A stretch of DNA of 64,000 nucleotides from Shouchella clausii. GTDB lineage: Bacteria > Bacillota > Bacilli > Bacillales > Bacillaceae_D. This document shows positions 1 to 9,781 of the stretch, one piece after another. Made by a program: the position numbers and the translations under genes. The DNA is taken from the NCBI RefSeq assembly GCF_002250115.1, contig NZ_CP019985.1, positions 248,001 to 312,000 on the forward strand. The letters are read 5' to 3'. Every line of letters starts with the position of its first letter. Position 1 is the first letter of the stretch. The notes beneath the pieces were generated by a model. The model had not been told where the DNA came from, did no database searches, and saw only the letters and a list, made by a program, of their open reading frames with translations.

Positions 1-179
1 AACGTTACATCATAACCGGCTTGTTCCAAAGCAATCTTCACTACATGGTTTGAAGCGATTTCAGAATCCCATACAACGTAAACGAGTTCAATTTCTTTGG
101 CTTCTTCCCCTTGGGCGCCACAGGCCGACATCATAGGCAAAGCCAATAGCAAAAACGCAAGCAAGCGAATGGTTTTCAT
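1..179 (-). CDS. Glycine betaine ABC transporter substrate-binding lipoprotein, N-terminal part
   Basis: Only the first 59 codons are inside the window; the gene runs off the left edge. The start ATG (179-177) follows a GAGAGGATG-type ribosome binding site. The protein begins with a short basic, hydrophobic signal peptide and a lipobox ending in Ser-Ala-Cys, so it should be a lipid-anchored extracytoplasmic binding protein. The mature N-terminus (IELVYVVWDSEIASNHVV) resembles OpuAC-type binding proteins for glycine betaine and related osmoprotectants. It is divergent from gbsR and shares an AT-rich spacer with it that contains an inverted repeat, which suggests joint control with choline oxidation. 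The substrate is inferred from the family and from the gbs neighbours. Confidence 0.8.
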   Translation of the reverse strand, partial: MKTIRLLAFLLLALPMMSACGAQGEEAKEIELVYVVWDSEIASNHVVKIALEQAGYDVT

Positions 180-208
180 TACCGATCATCCTCTCAATTA
201 TGTATAAT

Positions 209-230
209 ATATTTAAAACGAATTAAATAT
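209..230. promoter_or_regulatory. Candidate GbsR operator between opuAC-like gene and gbsR
   Basis: Inverted repeat ATATTTAA, 6 bases, TTAAATAT in the divergent spacer. It resembles in composition the TTAA-rich palindrome in front of gbsA at 1077-1094, so both may be bound by GbsR. Binding is inferred. Confidence 0.4.
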
Positions 231-366
231 TTTAGACACTATACTAACATAGCCTCTCGTTCTGTCAACATCCAACAGAACCGCCAGTCTTTCGCTACCT
301 TGCTTTATTACAGGTAAACAGCTATACTATCGCTAAATTTCGTTAAATTGCAATTGAGGTGTTGAA

Positions 367-933
367 ATGGAAAAGGATGAACATGTTTTTGAAAAATTAG
401 AGCAAGCGCACGCTATCATTAAAGACGGCATAGCCGATACGATGGACATTTATGGGGTTAACCGTTCAGTCGGGCAACTTTATGCGACTTTGTATTTAAA
501 CGACGGGCCAATGACGCTCGATGACCTTCGCGATGAATTAGGAATGAGTAAAGGCAGTATGAGTATTGGTGTACGCAAACTTCTAGAAGAAAAAATTATC
601 CACCGCGTGTACCGAAAAGGCGAGCGTAAAGACTTGTATGAGGCTGAAAAAGACTTCTTTCAATTTTTTATTTCCTTTTTTACGCGAAGATGGGAACGGG
701 AACGTAGCGTGAACCTTCAGGCAGTTAAACAAGCCATTCCTCTGTATGAAGCATTATTGGATGATGCTGAGACGCCAGATGAGGTACGGGCGGAAGCCGC
801 ACACACATTAAAAAAAATAACGGCTTCTCTTGAATATTATGAGTTTCTTGGTTTGCTAGTAGAACAGTTCCAAACTGGAAATCTTGCCAAAGATCTAGTA
901 GAACGCTATAAAAACGAAAACGGCACCTCCTAA
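367..933 (+). CDS. gbsR: GbsR-type choline-responsive repressor
   Basis: A 188-residue MarR-like winged-helix regulator of the GbsR family, in which the B. subtilis member represses glycine betaine synthesis and choline uptake and is relieved by choline. The start ATG follows GAGGTG. The wing-helix region (about residues 40-90) includes TLDDLRDELGMSKGSMSIG followed by a basic wing; the C-terminal half is helical and probably holds the ligand pocket and dimer interface. It lies directly upstream of gbsA and gbsB in the same direction, separated by a strong terminator and a separate gbsA promoter. Codon usage matches its neighbours. Confidence 0.9.
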   Translation: MEKDEHVFEKLEQAHAIIKDGIADTMDIYGVNRSVGQLYATLYLNDGPMTLDDLRDELGMSKGSMSIGVRKLLEEKIIHRVYRKGERKDLYEAEKDFFQFFISFFTRRWERERSVNLQAVKQAIPLYEALLDDAETPDEVRAEAAHTLKKITASLEYYEFLGLLVEQFQTGNLAKDLVERYKNENGTS

Positions 934-978
934 CAAAGAACTTAGCTGCTACAACCATATCAAGTTTTCGTTAAAGAA

Positions 979-1034
979 CCTCCTAAAATAGTGATCCTTA
1001 CAATGGGCATCACTATTTTAGGAGGCTTTTTTTT
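979..1034 (+). terminator. Terminator after gbsR
   Basis: Perfect 17-bp inverted repeat (979-995 with 1009-1025) followed by C and eight T. It ends at the -35 box of the gbsA promoter, so gbsR and gbsAB should be largely separate transcripts. Confidence 0.9.
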
Positions 1035-1061
1035 GACACAAACAAACAGAAATGCTATGTT
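1033..1061 (+). promoter_or_regulatory. SigA-type promoter of gbsAB
   Basis: TTGACA (1033-1038), 17-base spacer, TATGTT (1056-1061). The -35 box overlaps the T-tract of the preceding terminator. Confidence 0.75.
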
Positions 1062-1076
1062 TATTTTGTATAAAAC

Positions 1077-1094
1077 GTTTAATATATATTAAAC
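1077..1094. promoter_or_regulatory. Candidate GbsR operator at gbsA
   Basis: Perfect 18-bp palindrome GTTTAATATATATTAAAC between the -10 box and the gbsA ribosome binding site. Its position would block early elongation, as described for GbsR roadblock repression. Assignment to GbsR is inferred from position. Confidence 0.6.
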
Positions 1095-1114
1095 AAAATA
1101 AAGGAGAGAGGTTG

Positions 1115-2590
1115 ATGATTCGCGGAAAGATGTTTATTAACGGGGAATGGACGGAGGCAAAGAATGGCCGCGTTCGAGAAATTATTAATCCTTTTAACCA
1201 GGAAGTGATCGCAACAGTGCCAGAAGGTTCGGCTGAAGACAGCCAAGCTGCGATTGCAGCCGCCCGAGCTGCCTTTGATGAAGGCGTTTGGTCCTCTGCA
1301 TCCGCAAGTGAACGAGGTGAACGGGTGCGTCTAATTGGCCAAAAAATAGCCAATCAAAACGAGGAATTTGCCCGTTTGGAGTCGCTTGATACAGGTAAAA
1401 CGCTTGAAGAAAGCCGAACAGATATGGAAGACATCGCCAATGTGTTTTTTTATTTTGCTGGTCTGGCGGACAAAAATGGGGGCGAGGTCATTCGGAGCCC
1501 GCTTCCGAACTCAACAAGCATCGTTGTCCGTGAACCTGTAGGCGTGTGCGGGCTAATTACGCCTTGGAATTATCCGTTGTTGCAAGCAGCATGGAAATTG
1601 GCACCTGCACTCGTTGCCGGAAATACCCTTATTTTAAAGCCAAGCGAACTTACACCCCTTACGACGATGAAGCTATTTGAGCTGTTTGAAGAAGTCGGAC
1701 TTCCAACAGGAGTGGCCAATCTTGTGCTTGGCACAGGCAAGGAAGTTGGCGCGCCGCTTTCCGAAAGTACAGATGTCGACTTGATTTCATTTACTGGAGG
1801 CATTGATACAGGGAAGACGATCATGCAAGCGGCAAGCGGTAATGTTAAAAAAATGGCTTTAGAACTTGGCGGCAAAAACCCTAATATCGTCTTTGCTGAT
1901 GCCGATTTTGAGACAGCCATTGACCAAGCCTTAAACGCTGTCTTTTTCCATGCTGGTCAGGTTTGTTCAGCTGGCTCGCGCTTGCTTGTGGAAGAAGCGA
2001 TTCATGATGATTTCGTAGAAGAGTTAGTAAAGCGGACGAAACGTATCAAGCTTGGCAATGGCTTTGATGAAAAAACAGAGTCTGGGCCGCTTATCTCGGC
2101 CACCCACCGCGCTAAAGTTGAAGGCTACATCAAAATCGGATTAGATGAAGGCGCTACGCTTGCCTGTGGAGGAAAACGCCCCGACGCCCCTGAACTGCAA
2201 AACGGCTTTTTCTTAGAACCGACTATTTTTACGAACTGCCATAGCAACATGCGCATCGTCCAAGAAGAAGTGTTTGGTCCTGTGCTTACAGTCGAAACAT
2301 TCAGAACAACAGAAGAAGCGATCGCAAAGGCAAATGACACCATCTATGGGCTTGCTGGCGCTATTTTTTCCAATGATATTGGCAAAGCAGAACACATTGC
2401 AAGCAAGCTTCGTTTAGGAACGGTATGGATCAATGACTTTCACCCATACTTTGCCCAAGCGCCTTGGGGAGGCTACAAACAATCTGGCTTCGGGCGGGAA
2501 TTAGGCAAAATCGGCTTAGAAGAGTACACGGAAACAAAGCATATTTTCCGCAATAAGCAACCGCAACCAATCGGCTGGTTTCGCGGGTAA
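1115..2590 (+). CDS. gbsA: Betaine aldehyde dehydrogenase
   Basis: NAD-dependent aldehyde dehydrogenase (491 residues) that oxidises betaine aldehyde to glycine betaine, the last step of choline-to-betaine osmoprotectant synthesis in the cytoplasm. The ATG at 1115 was chosen because AAGGAGAG lies at 1101-1108 and the shorter protein has the usual GbsA length; an upstream in-frame ATG at 1052 lies inside the promoter. Visible ALDH features are TPWNYP with Asn152, the FTGG loop, the general base Glu250 in ALELGGKNP and the nucleophile Cys284 in GQVCSAGSR. It is followed 22 bases later by gbsB, forming an operon. Confidence 0.95.
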   Translation: MIRGKMFINGEWTEAKNGRVREIINPFNQEVIATVPEGSAEDSQAAIAAARAAFDEGVWSSASASERGERVRLIGQKIANQNEEFARLESLDTGKTLEESRTDMEDIANVFFYFAGLADKNGGEVIRSPLPNSTSIVVREPVGVCGLITPWNYPLLQAAWKLAPALVAGNTLILKPSELTPLTTMKLFELFEEVGLPTGVANLVLGTGKEVGAPLSESTDVDLISFTGGIDTGKTIMQAASGNVKKMALELGGKNPNIVFADADFETAIDQALNAVFFHAGQVCSAGSRLLVEEAIHDDFVEELVKRTKRIKLGNGFDEKTESGPLISATHRAKVEGYIKIGLDEGATLACGGKRPDAPELQNGFFLEPTIFTNCHSNMRIVQEEVFGPVLTVETFRTTEEAIAKANDTIYGLAGAIFSNDIGKAEHIASKLRLGTVWINDFHPYFAQAPWGGYKQSGFGRELGKIGLEEYTETKHIFRNKQPQPIGWFRG

Positions 2591-2612
2591 AATGAATTGA
2601 GGAGCGATAAAC

Positions 2613-3821
2613 ATGAGCATGCATATGAAAGTTGAATCGATGTTAAACTACCATACTTTTGAAGTACCGACCGCTATTAAGCATGGCATTGGCGCTATCT
2701 CCCACCTTGGCGAAGAAGTCCGCGCCCTTGGTTCCAAAAAAATATTGCTTGTGACGGACCCTGGCATTTACAAAGCAGGCATTACAAGACCAGTCGAACA
2801 AAGCCTCGAGAAAGCGGGCCTTGACGTCGTCCTTTTCAACGAAGTTGAGCCCAATCCACCAACACGATTAATCGCCAAAGGTTCCAGCGTTTACGAGGAA
2901 CATCGTTGCGACGGCTTAGTGGCTGTCGGCGGCGGCTCTTCTATGGATACAGCTAAAGCAATTGGCGTGGAAGTGACACACGAAGGCACAGTCCTTGATT
3001 ACGAAGCAGCAGAGGGCAAGAAGCCGCTTGAACGGCGAATTCCACCATTGGCAACTGTTCCAACCACTGCCGGAACAGGTTCGGAAGTGACGCAATGGGC
3101 AGTCATTACGGATGAACAACGGAAATACAAATTTAATACAGGCGGCCCTCTTATTGCTGCACACGTAACCATTATTGATCCGCAATTGCATACTTCGTTG
3201 CCTCCTCATGTCACAGCGATGACAGGCATTGATGCCATAGCCCATGCCATTGAGTGCTACACGATGAAATATGCACAACCGGTTACAGATGCCGTCGCCT
3301 TATTGGCAATTGAATATGCAGCCACCTACATACGCCGCGCTTTTGCAGACGGGGATGACCTAGAAGCACGCTATGGGATGGCGCAAGCTGCAATGTTGGC
3401 GGGACTTTCCTATGGAAGCGAATCGGCTGGGGCCGCCCACGCGATGAGTCAGTCCCTTGGCGGCATCGTCCCTGTAGCTCATGGACAATGTGTGGCAGCG
3501 ATGATGGGACCGGTCATGGAGTTTAACTGGAAAGGAGCGCCTGAACGCTTTGCCCGCATTGCCCAAGCATTCGGCCTAAACATAACAGCCATGACAACAA
3601 ATGAGGCGGCCAAGGCAGCAGTTCGCTATATGTATGAGTTAGTTGAAGAGCTAGAAATCCCGTCCCTTGAAGACCAAGGTGTTGACAAAACACAAATTAG
3701 CCGTTGGGCCAAAGAAGCGTTGAAAGACCCACAAACCATCGGAAATCCTCGTGACTTGACGCTTGCTGATTATGAATGGATCTACAAACGCTGCTTTGGC
3801 CTCGTACCAAGCACCCTTTAA
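2613..3821 (+). CDS. gbsB: Type III alcohol dehydrogenase acting on choline
   Basis: Iron-dependent alcohol dehydrogenase (402 residues) expected to oxidise choline to betaine aldehyde, the first step of the pathway completed by GbsA. A good ribosome binding site (GAGGAG) precedes ATG 2613. The NAD-binding loop GGGSSMDTAK is at about 107-115 and the metal ligands of the family are recognisable as Asp207, His211, His276 and His290. Length and order (gbsA then gbsB) match B. subtilis. A terminator follows at once, so gbsAB is a two-gene transcript. Confidence 0.93.
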   Translation: MSMHMKVESMLNYHTFEVPTAIKHGIGAISHLGEEVRALGSKKILLVTDPGIYKAGITRPVEQSLEKAGLDVVLFNEVEPNPPTRLIAKGSSVYEEHRCDGLVAVGGGSSMDTAKAIGVEVTHEGTVLDYEAAEGKKPLERRIPPLATVPTTAGTGSEVTQWAVITDEQRKYKFNTGGPLIAAHVTIIDPQLHTSLPPHVTAMTGIDAIAHAIECYTMKYAQPVTDAVALLAIEYAATYIRRAFADGDDLEARYGMAQAAMLAGLSYGSESAGAAHAMSQSLGGIVPVAHGQCVAAMMGPVMEFNWKGAPERFARIAQAFGLNITAMTTNEAAKAAVRYMYELVEELEIPSLEDQGVDKTQISRWAKEALKDPQTIGNPRDLTLADYEWIYKRCFGLVPSTL

Positions 3822-3833
3822 TAAAAGACGAAG

Positions 3834-3868
3834 AAGCAAGCCGCTACTGCGGCTTGCTTGCTGTTTCG
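3834..3868 (+). terminator. Terminator after gbsB
   Basis: Perfect 11-bp stem (3834-3844 with 3849-3859) with loop TACT, followed by a short T-containing tail. The next 170 bases to the lutR stop hold no feature I can support. Confidence 0.75.
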
Positions 3869-4039
3869 GCAAGTCGTAAACAACACTCAGACTGACAGAA
3901 AACGCTTGCCAGCTGAAGCGTGAAGTCGAGTGAAGATGCGAATAGAACAGGGGTTCATGAGCAGCGAATTTCTTGCGCAAGGAAACGACAGTTTCAAACA
4001 TATGGACAACGAAGGCAAACACCGTTCTTTCCCGCGTGT

Positions 4040-4774
4040 TTACTGGCTGCCGTCCTCTTGTTTTTGCTTATCATATTCCATTAATGCTTGTTCCACATTG
4101 ACTAAATGAACCATCATTGCCTCGTGGGCTTTGTCTTTGTCTTGCGCTTCGACTGCCTTATAAATTTGCTCATGCTCATAATGAAGCTGTTTAAGCGTTT
4201 GTTTTTCGGCGTAAAGACTGATTTTTCGGCTCTCATACATGGTCATGACCAGCGTGTCAGACAACTTTTGCATCATTTCCATCAGCAAATCGTTTTCCGT
4301 CGCCTCTGCCAAGGCGAGATGAAATCGAACATCTGCTTCCTCGCCTAAATCCTTGCCAGCTTCTGCCTTGGCCATTTGCGAAAGCGCCTCTTCGATCTTG
4401 GCAAGGTGGTCAGCGCTGCGGTTTTCAGCCGCCAAACTTGCGACGCCGACTTCGAGAATTTTTCGCACTTGGAATAAATCTTGTTTCTCTTTATTCGACA
4501 AAACGCCCTTGATGCCGACTGGTTTGACCATACTTGAAAAATCGAATTTATTAACAAATGTGCCTTCTCCTTGGCGGATCGTCACAAGCCCGACTGCACG
4601 CAATGCGCTCAATGCTTCCCTAACGGCCGAACGACTCACTTGAAATGTCGCCGACAGCTTCTCGACTGAATCGAGTTTTTCCCCTGGTTGAATATCGCCG
4701 CTCCGAATCATGTCCTCGAGTTGGTCGCGGATTAGTTCGGACACTTTTTTAGACTTTACTTGTTTTAAGGACAT
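4040..4774 (-). CDS. lutR: GntR/FadR-family regulator of lactate utilization
   Basis: A 244-residue GntR-family repressor with an N-terminal winged helix (about residues 10-75, including SVEKLSATFQVSRSAVREAL) and a C-terminal FCD-type helical ligand domain. It is the expected LutR, which in B. subtilis represses lutABC and lutP in the absence of lactate. ATG 4774 was chosen over a longer open frame because GAGGTG precedes it and because it matches the family N-terminus. It lies downstream of lutC on the same strand, but a hairpin separates them, so it may have its own promoter (TATACT-like box upstream). A LutR-type operator is found in the lutP promoter. Confidence 0.9.
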   Translation of the reverse strand: MSLKQVKSKKVSELIRDQLEDMIRSGDIQPGEKLDSVEKLSATFQVSRSAVREALSALRAVGLVTIRQGEGTFVNKFDFSSMVKPVGIKGVLSNKEKQDLFQVRKILEVGVASLAAENRSADHLAKIEEALSQMAKAEAGKDLGEEADVRFHLALAEATENDLLMEMMQKLSDTLVMTMYESRKISLYAEKQTLKQLHYEHEQIYKAVEAQDKDKAHEAMMVHLVNVEQALMEYDKQKQEDGSQ

Positions 4775-4896
4775 AGCTGACACCTCATTTGCAACTTCTC
4801 GTTTTAAGTATAGCATATGCAAACGAGCAACATCCTTTTGCTGACTAGTAAAACACATTGCAGTGCCCTTCTTCTGCCTCATGCAATATTTAACAA

Positions 4897-4926
4897 CTAA
4901 AAGGCCAGCGGTAACGCGCTGGCCTT
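4897..4926 (-). terminator. Hairpin terminator after lutC
   Basis: Perfect 10-bp stem (4901-4910 with 4917-4926) followed on the minus strand by TTTTAG. The short U-tract suggests partial termination between lutC and lutR. Confidence 0.55.
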
Positions 4927-4935
4927 GGGTGTTTT

Positions 4936-5625
4936 TTACTTGTCGTCCACTACTATATAGCACGCTCTTAGCGGGCCGTGCACGCCGACTACTAAACTCA
5001 TTTCAATATCAGCGCTGTTGCTTGGACCTGAAATAAAATTGATGCACGATGGGAGGCGGCCTTCGCCTGTTAGTTGTCGAATGTGGCGCGCCGCTTGCGT
5101 CATTCGCGCTACTAGCGTGCTTTTTGGGATGATCGCGATATAATAGCGAGGCAACAAACTGACAGAACGCCCTTTGCCATTGCTGCTAAACAATGTGACT
5201 GTTCCCGACTCAGCAAGAGTGATATCGGAAAAGGTAATGCCTACGTCAGCTTTTTCAGCCTGCTCGATTGAACGTTTGCTGTCACGATTGTTCCATAATG
5301 AAACAGAGGGGCGCGTCAAAAAGGAGCCGAGGCCAAACTCGTGAAACCGACGGTCATCCCAAGCAATGACCGATTTCGCTCCATACATGTCGATTGTTTC
5401 ATCAAGGGCCGTCTCTAACTGGCCGCTCTCCACTCGTTTAAAGTCTGTATGAATGGCCACGCATTGTTCTTTCAGTACTGTGACTAACTCATCTTTTGAA
5501 GCGTCTTTTAATACTTCAAATTGAGGGGAAACTCGGTAATTGGGACGTAACACACCTTCTGTTTGACGGGGCCGGCCAAGTTGATTGGCCACATGGTCGA
5601 GAAAAGACTCGCGGTTTTTAATCAT
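4936..5625 (-). CDS. lutC: Lactate utilization protein C
   Basis: A 229-residue LUD-domain protein, the LutC subunit of the LutABC complex that oxidises L-lactate to pyruvate. ATG 5625 follows AAAGGAGGGGG and overlaps the end of lutB by 8 bases, typical of translational coupling. A longer frame to 5700 exists inside lutB but has no ribosome binding site there. Residues such as [17 protein letters not shown] are the conserved LUD motif shared with LutB. Confidence 0.92.
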   Translation of the reverse strand: MIKNRESFLDHVANQLGRPRQTEGVLRPNYRVSPQFEVLKDASKDELVTVLKEQCVAIHTDFKRVESGQLETALDETIDMYGAKSVIAWDDRRFHEFGLGSFLTRPSVSLWNNRDSKRSIEQAEKADVGITFSDITLAESGTVTLFSSNGKGRSVSLLPRYYIAIIPKSTLVARMTQAARHIRQLTGEGRLPSCINFISGPSNSADIEMSLVVGVHGPLRACYIVVDDK

Positions 5626-7045
5626 GTGCCCCCTCCTTTTGCCGTGCTTTAAACCAATCACGGAAACGTTCTTTGGCAGGAGCGGGCAAATGTCGGACAT
5701 CAGTCCAACCTTTTAGCGGCCCTGGCCCTTTTGGAATTGCGCCATCCTTTACAAACGGGAACAGCAAAAATGGCACTACTTTGGTTCCAGCCTTATACAA
5801 CATAGGCGAACGCGCACCGATTCCAAACCCTTTCATCGCCAACGCCTCCGCTCGCGCAGTCCGCTTTTGTTCGGCGATAACACGGCGATGCTTAATTAAC
5901 AGTTCGTGAAGGGGAATTTTGACAGGGCACGCATCCGTGCAAGCCGCACATAAGCTTGACGCGTAAGGCAACTCTTTGTGGTCTTCATACCCTTCCAACA
6001 ACGGTGTTAATACTGCCCCAATCGGCCCTGGATAAATCGAGCCGTAGGAATGGCCGCCGACGTGGCGGTATACAGGGCAGACATTGATGCAAGCTGCGCA
6101 GCGGATGCAATGAAGCGCAGCTTGGAATTCAGTGCCGAGAATATTGGACCGCCCATTATCGACAATAACGAGGTGAAACTCTTCAGGGCCGTCAGCATCG
6201 CCATCTTCACGGGGGCCTGTGAGGCCGGTCACATAACTCGTTAATTTTTGACCGACTGCACTTCGGCATAGCATGCTAACTAAAATGTCGAGTTCTTCCC
6301 ACGTCGGCACAATCCGTTCCATCCCCATAACAGCAATATGTGTTTTAGGCAGTGCTGTCGCGAGGCGGGCATTTCCCTCATTCGTGACCAACGAAATGCT
6401 TCCTGATTCTGCTACGGCAAAATTGCAACCTGTAATGCCCACATCTGCTGACAAAAACTCTTTGCGGAGCTGTTCACGAGCAAACAACGTCAACTCTTGG
6501 GGATTCTCTGACTTTGTATAACCTTTGCGGGCTTTAAACGTATCACGGATCTGTTCTTTATTTTTGTGCAATGCTGGCGCGACGATATGGGAAGGGGGAT
6601 CATGGTCGTCTATTTGTAAAATGTACTCCCCTAGGTCTGTTTCAATGACTTCGCAACCAATGTCTTCGAGTGCCTTGTTCATGCTGATTTCTTCGGTTAC
6701 CATCGATTTGGATTTAACGACTTTTTGTGCTTTTTTGCTGCTTACAATTTCCTTGATATACTGATTCGCTTCTTCAGCCGTTTGCGCAAAATAAACATGT
6801 CCTCCCGCCTTCTCAACGTTTTCGCTAAGCTGGTGCAAATAAAAATCAATATGATTGAGCGTGTGTGAGCGGATTTCTTCTGCGAGTGTGCGCCACTCCT
6901 CCCAATTGCCAAGCTCCTTTTCCGCTGAACCTTTTGATGTTTTCAGCCGCTCCTGGGCCGAGCTGACCGCTTGGCGCATAAAACCGTCTTGGAGCCCTTT
7001 TTCAACCCGTTTTGAAAAAGGAGCATCACTTATTTTAATGGCCAC
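5618..7045 (-). CDS. lutB: Iron-sulfur lactate utilization protein B
   Basis: A 475-residue LUD-domain protein with a C-terminal ferredoxin-like part, expected to carry two 4Fe-4S clusters and electrons for LutABC. Cysteine groups are visible at about 313/316/319/323 ([11 protein letters not shown]) and 366/369/373 (CAACTDAC). Two GTG codons are possible starts: the one at 7054 sits against the Shine-Dalgarno, while GTG 7045 is 8 bases from AAGGAG and gives the LutB N-terminus MAIKIS; I chose the latter. It follows the lutA stop by 5 bases and overlaps lutC. Confidence 0.92.
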   Translation of the reverse strand: MAIKISDAPFSKRVEKGLQDGFMRQAVSSAQERLKTSKGSAEKELGNWEEWRTLAEEIRSHTLNHIDFYLHQLSENVEKAGGHVYFAQTAEEANQYIKEIVSSKKAQKVVKSKSMVTEEISMNKALEDIGCEVIETDLGEYILQIDDHDPPSHIVAPALHKNKEQIRDTFKARKGYTKSENPQELTLFAREQLRKEFLSADVGITGCNFAVAESGSISLVTNEGNARLATALPKTHIAVMGMERIVPTWEELDILVSMLCRSAVGQKLTSYVTGLTGPREDGDADGPEEFHLVIVDNGRSNILGTEFQAALHCIRCAACINVCPVYRHVGGHSYGSIYPGPIGAVLTPLLEGYEDHKELPYASSLCAACTDACPVKIPLHELLIKHRRVIAEQKRTARAEALAMKGFGIGARSPMLYKAGTKVVPFLLFPFVKDGAIPKGPGPLKGWTDVRHLPAPAKERFRDWFKARQKEGAHD

Positions 7046-7050
7046 ATTCC

Positions 7051-7770
7051 TCACTCCTTGCTATTTAAGACTTGGGCAATATGCTTTACTTCAATCGCTT
7101 TGCCGTTTCGTTCGATCCGCCCGCCAATGTTCATCAAACAACCGCAGTCGGCGCCAATAAGCAGGTCAGCACCTGTCGCTTCGATATGTCCGACTTTTTC
7201 TTCCACCATTTGTTCCGAGATAGTAGGCATTTTGACTGAAAATGTACCGCCAAAGCCACAGCACGACTCCTTGTTTGCCAGTGGGGCCAGCTCAAGTCCC
7301 TTTACTTGTTCCAACAAAGAAAAGGGTGCCTCTGTTTCCCTTAATAACCGCGACATATGGCACGACGTATGGTATGTCGCTTTTTTATGGCAAACTGCCC
7401 CAATGTCTTCGACTTTTAGCACGTGGACAAGAAATTGGGTCAGTTCATACGTTTTGCTCGCAAGCTCTTCTGCCCGTTTTTCCCACTCAGGATCGTCAGC
7501 AAACAGCTCTTTGTATTCGAGAAGCATGGCAGCACATGACCCTGACGGCAGCACAACATACTCGGCATCGGCAAACGTTTCAATGGTATGTTTGGCTGCT
7601 TTTTTTGTATCTTCATGATAACCGCTGTTAAATGCCGGTTGCCCACAGCAAATTTGATTTTCCGGAAATTTGACGTTACACCCATGGCGTTCAAGCACTT
7701 CTACAGTGTCTTTCCCAACACCTGGATAAAAAATGTCCGCTAGACAGGTGACGAATAGCGAAACGTTCAC
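7051..7770 (-). CDS. lutA: Lactate utilization protein A (CCG-domain protein)
   Basis: A 239-residue protein with two cysteine-rich CCG domains (Cys41-Cys42 in CCGQPAF and Cys170-Cys171 in CCGFGG), as in GlcF/LutA subunits that bind Fe-S clusters or link to heterodisulfide-type chemistry. The start is GTG 7770 preceded by AGGGGATGG. It begins 12 bases after lutP and is followed by lutB, so lutP-lutA-lutB-lutC form one leftward operon. Confidence 0.92.
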   Translation of the reverse strand: MNVSLFVTCLADIFYPGVGKDTVEVLERHGCNVKFPENQICCGQPAFNSGYHEDTKKAAKHTIETFADAEYVVLPSGSCAAMLLEYKELFADDPEWEKRAEELASKTYELTQFLVHVLKVEDIGAVCHKKATYHTSCHMSRLLRETEAPFSLLEQVKGLELAPLANKESCCGFGGTFSVKMPTISEQMVEEKVGHIEATGADLLIGADCGCLMNIGGRIERNGKAIEVKHIAQVLNSKE

Positions 7771-7782
7771 ATTACCATCCCC

Positions 7783-9567
7783 TTAGAGCGTTGATACTTT
7801 TTTGTTTTCTATGTTGGCCAACTTCGCTTTACGCTGGTATTTGAGGATCATGATTAGAAAAACAAGTAAGACAGTTGCCACAAACAACGTACCGATATGA
7901 AACCCAAACCCGTGTATCGCTACATAGCCTAGCCCACCAGCAAAAACGAGATAATACGTTAGCGGAATCAACACTTTTCTAATAAGTACGCCTTCTTTGC
8001 CAATAATCCCTGCCGCTGCCGCTGCTGCCACAACGTTATGGACACAGATCATGTTTCCTGCTGCTCCGCCAACGGCTTGCAAAGCAACGATCGTAGCAGG
8101 AGAAATGCCGACATTTTCTGCCGCCCCAAATTGGAACAAGGCAAACATCATATTGCTGATCGTGTTGCTTCCGGCTATAAATGCGCCTAGCGCACCAATT
8201 ACTGGCGCTACGACCGGCCAATGCTCGCCAACCATTTTTGACACGCCTTCCGCCAACAAGAGCGGCATCGACTCATACCCATTTGCATTAATGCCAGAGT
8301 TAATAAACACTTGCACCATCGGCACTGCAAACAAAAGCGCTGGTGCAGCACTTATAATCATTTTCGTGGAGTTGCTCACTGCCGTACGATAGGAAGAACG
8401 ATCCATCTTGTAAAGAAAATAACCAACGACCGACACGGCTACCATAATCGTTCCTGGTAAAAACAACGGAGTGCTGGAAATGTCAATCGTCGTTCCAAAC
8501 ACTTGTTCAATGGTAAGCGCCACTTTTTTTAAAGCAGCCCCTATAGGAAGTGCGTCCATGCGAGTAATGACTAGGATAAAGCCAATGAGTATATACGGAA
8601 ACCACGCTTTAAACATTGAAATAGTCGGTTTAGTAAGAGGGTCTGCCGAAAGCATTCCCATCCAGCCACGCTCCCATGTGGAAAGAGGCGGGAAATCCCA
8701 GTTCTTTTTTGGCATGAACCATCCTTTTTTAGCGGCTGGAACAACAATTGCTAACCCAATTAGGCCACCGAAAAGCGACGGAAATTCTGGACCGAGTACA
8801 TTGGCGATTAAGGCGTAAGGGACCGTAAATGCTAAACCGGCAAACAGCGCAAACTTCCACACTTCCAACCCAGCCCAAATAGAGCGTTTCTCTCCAAAAA
8901 ACATCGTAAGCATTATGACCAACACTAATGGCAAAAACACACCGATCATCCCATGGAATATCGCCACTTGGCCGCCGATAGAACGAATAAATTCGTCGGT
9001 CGTCATTCCAAGTGCCGCCGCCTGTTCAGCCACATTTGGCGCTCCCGAGAGCCCAGAGTTCACCCCAATTAAAATCGGCGTGCCGACAGCGCCAAACGAA
9101 ACTGGCGTTGACTGAATAATGAGAGCCGAAAGGACCGCAGCCATCGCTGGAAAGCCAATGGCGACAAGAAGCGGTGCAAGTATGGCCGAAGGTGTGCCGA
9201 AACCAGATGCCCCCTCAATGAACGAGCCAAACAGCCAGCAAATAATAATGGCTTGTATCCGCCTATCAGGTGTAATAGTTGTAAATCCAGCACGAATGGT
9301 GTGGATTGCGCCGCTTTCTCGCAATGTATTGAGCATTAACACAGCTCCAAATACAATAAATAGCACTTCCAAAGCGGTAACGACCCCTTTTGTGCTTGCA
9401 GCTGCAACATAGTTATAGGGCACGCCCCAAAAGAAGATCGCCACGAGTCCTGTCATTAGAAAAGCAAGCGGCATAGCCCGCTTGGCAGGCCAACCTAAAA
9501 GAACAAGAAGCAACAACACCGTTAAAATTGGCGTCAGCGCTAAAAGCGCAAGCGACCAAAACCCCAT
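7783..9567 (-). CDS. lutP: L-lactate permease
   Basis: A 594-residue LctP-family permease with many hydrophobic segments (about 13-14 predicted by eye), importing L-lactate for LutABC. It starts at ATG 9567 behind GGGGGAGAAAGG. Being first in the operon differs from B. subtilis, where lutP is separate from lutABC. Its promoter has a perfect TATAAT -10 box, a LutR-type operator and a cre-like palindrome, so it should be induced by lactate and repressed by preferred sugars. Confidence 0.92.
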   Translation of the reverse strand: MGFWSLALLALTPILTVLLLLVLLGWPAKRAMPLAFLMTGLVAIFFWGVPYNYVAAASTKGVVTALEVLFIVFGAVLMLNTLRESGAIHTIRAGFTTITPDRRIQAIIICWLFGSFIEGASGFGTPSAILAPLLVAIGFPAMAAVLSALIIQSTPVSFGAVGTPILIGVNSGLSGAPNVAEQAAALGMTTDEFIRSIGGQVAIFHGMIGVFLPLVLVIMLTMFFGEKRSIWAGLEVWKFALFAGLAFTVPYALIANVLGPEFPSLFGGLIGLAIVVPAAKKGWFMPKKNWDFPPLSTWERGWMGMLSADPLTKPTISMFKAWFPYILIGFILVITRMDALPIGAALKKVALTIEQVFGTTIDISSTPLFLPGTIMVAVSVVGYFLYKMDRSSYRTAVSNSTKMIISAAPALLFAVPMVQVFINSGINANGYESMPLLLAEGVSKMVGEHWPVVAPVIGALGAFIAGSNTISNMMFALFQFGAAENVGISPATIVALQAVGGAAGNMICVHNVVAAAAAAGIIGKEGVLIRKVLIPLTYYLVFAGGLGYVAIHGFGFHIGTLFVATVLLVFLIMILKYQRKAKLANIENKKVSTL

Positions 9568-9591
9568 CCTTTCTCCCCCTCTAACATAATG

Positions 9592-9597
9592 ATTATA
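9592..9597 (-). promoter_or_regulatory. -10 box of the lut operon promoter
   Basis: TATAAT on the minus strand 24 bases upstream of the lutP start. The matching -35 box is weak, which fits a tightly regulated promoter. Confidence 0.55.
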
Positions 9598-9604
9598 TCA
9601 TACG

Positions 9605-9617
9605 GTCATCAGATGAC
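9605..9617. promoter_or_regulatory. LutR operator upstream of lutP
   Basis: GTCATC-A-GATGAC, a perfect 13-bp inverted repeat containing TCATC-N1-GATGA, the site described for B. subtilis LutR. It lies between the -10 and the -35 region, a position suited to repression. Confidence 0.75.
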
Positions 9618-9621
9618 TATA

Positions 9622-9635
9622 TGTAAGCACTTACA
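9622..9635. promoter_or_regulatory. cre-like site upstream of lutP
   Basis: TGTAAGCACTTACA agrees with the CcpA consensus TGWAANCGNTNWCA at all but one fixed position (CA in place of CG at the centre) and is palindromic. Carbon catabolite repression of lactate use is inferred. Confidence 0.55.
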
Positions 9636-9781
9636 AATATAGCTTACTTTGGCCAATCAGGCAAGCCAATCTAGTCATGTTTTTATAAAAAGGATTCTTT
9701 TGGCTTATCGCTAAATAGCTTCTTTTTTGCTGTTCTTGTCCTTCCTTTTCCATTATACTAAACCGAGAGGAAGTGAAGAAA

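Noticed and set aside
3651-4022. Minus-strand frame of 123 codons behind gbsB
   Set aside because: It overlaps gbsB and its terminator, has no ribosome binding site, and its residues match no coding pattern.
8036-9412. Several rightward frames opposite lutP
   Set aside because: They are shadows of a GC-skewed membrane protein gene; none has a ribosome binding site.
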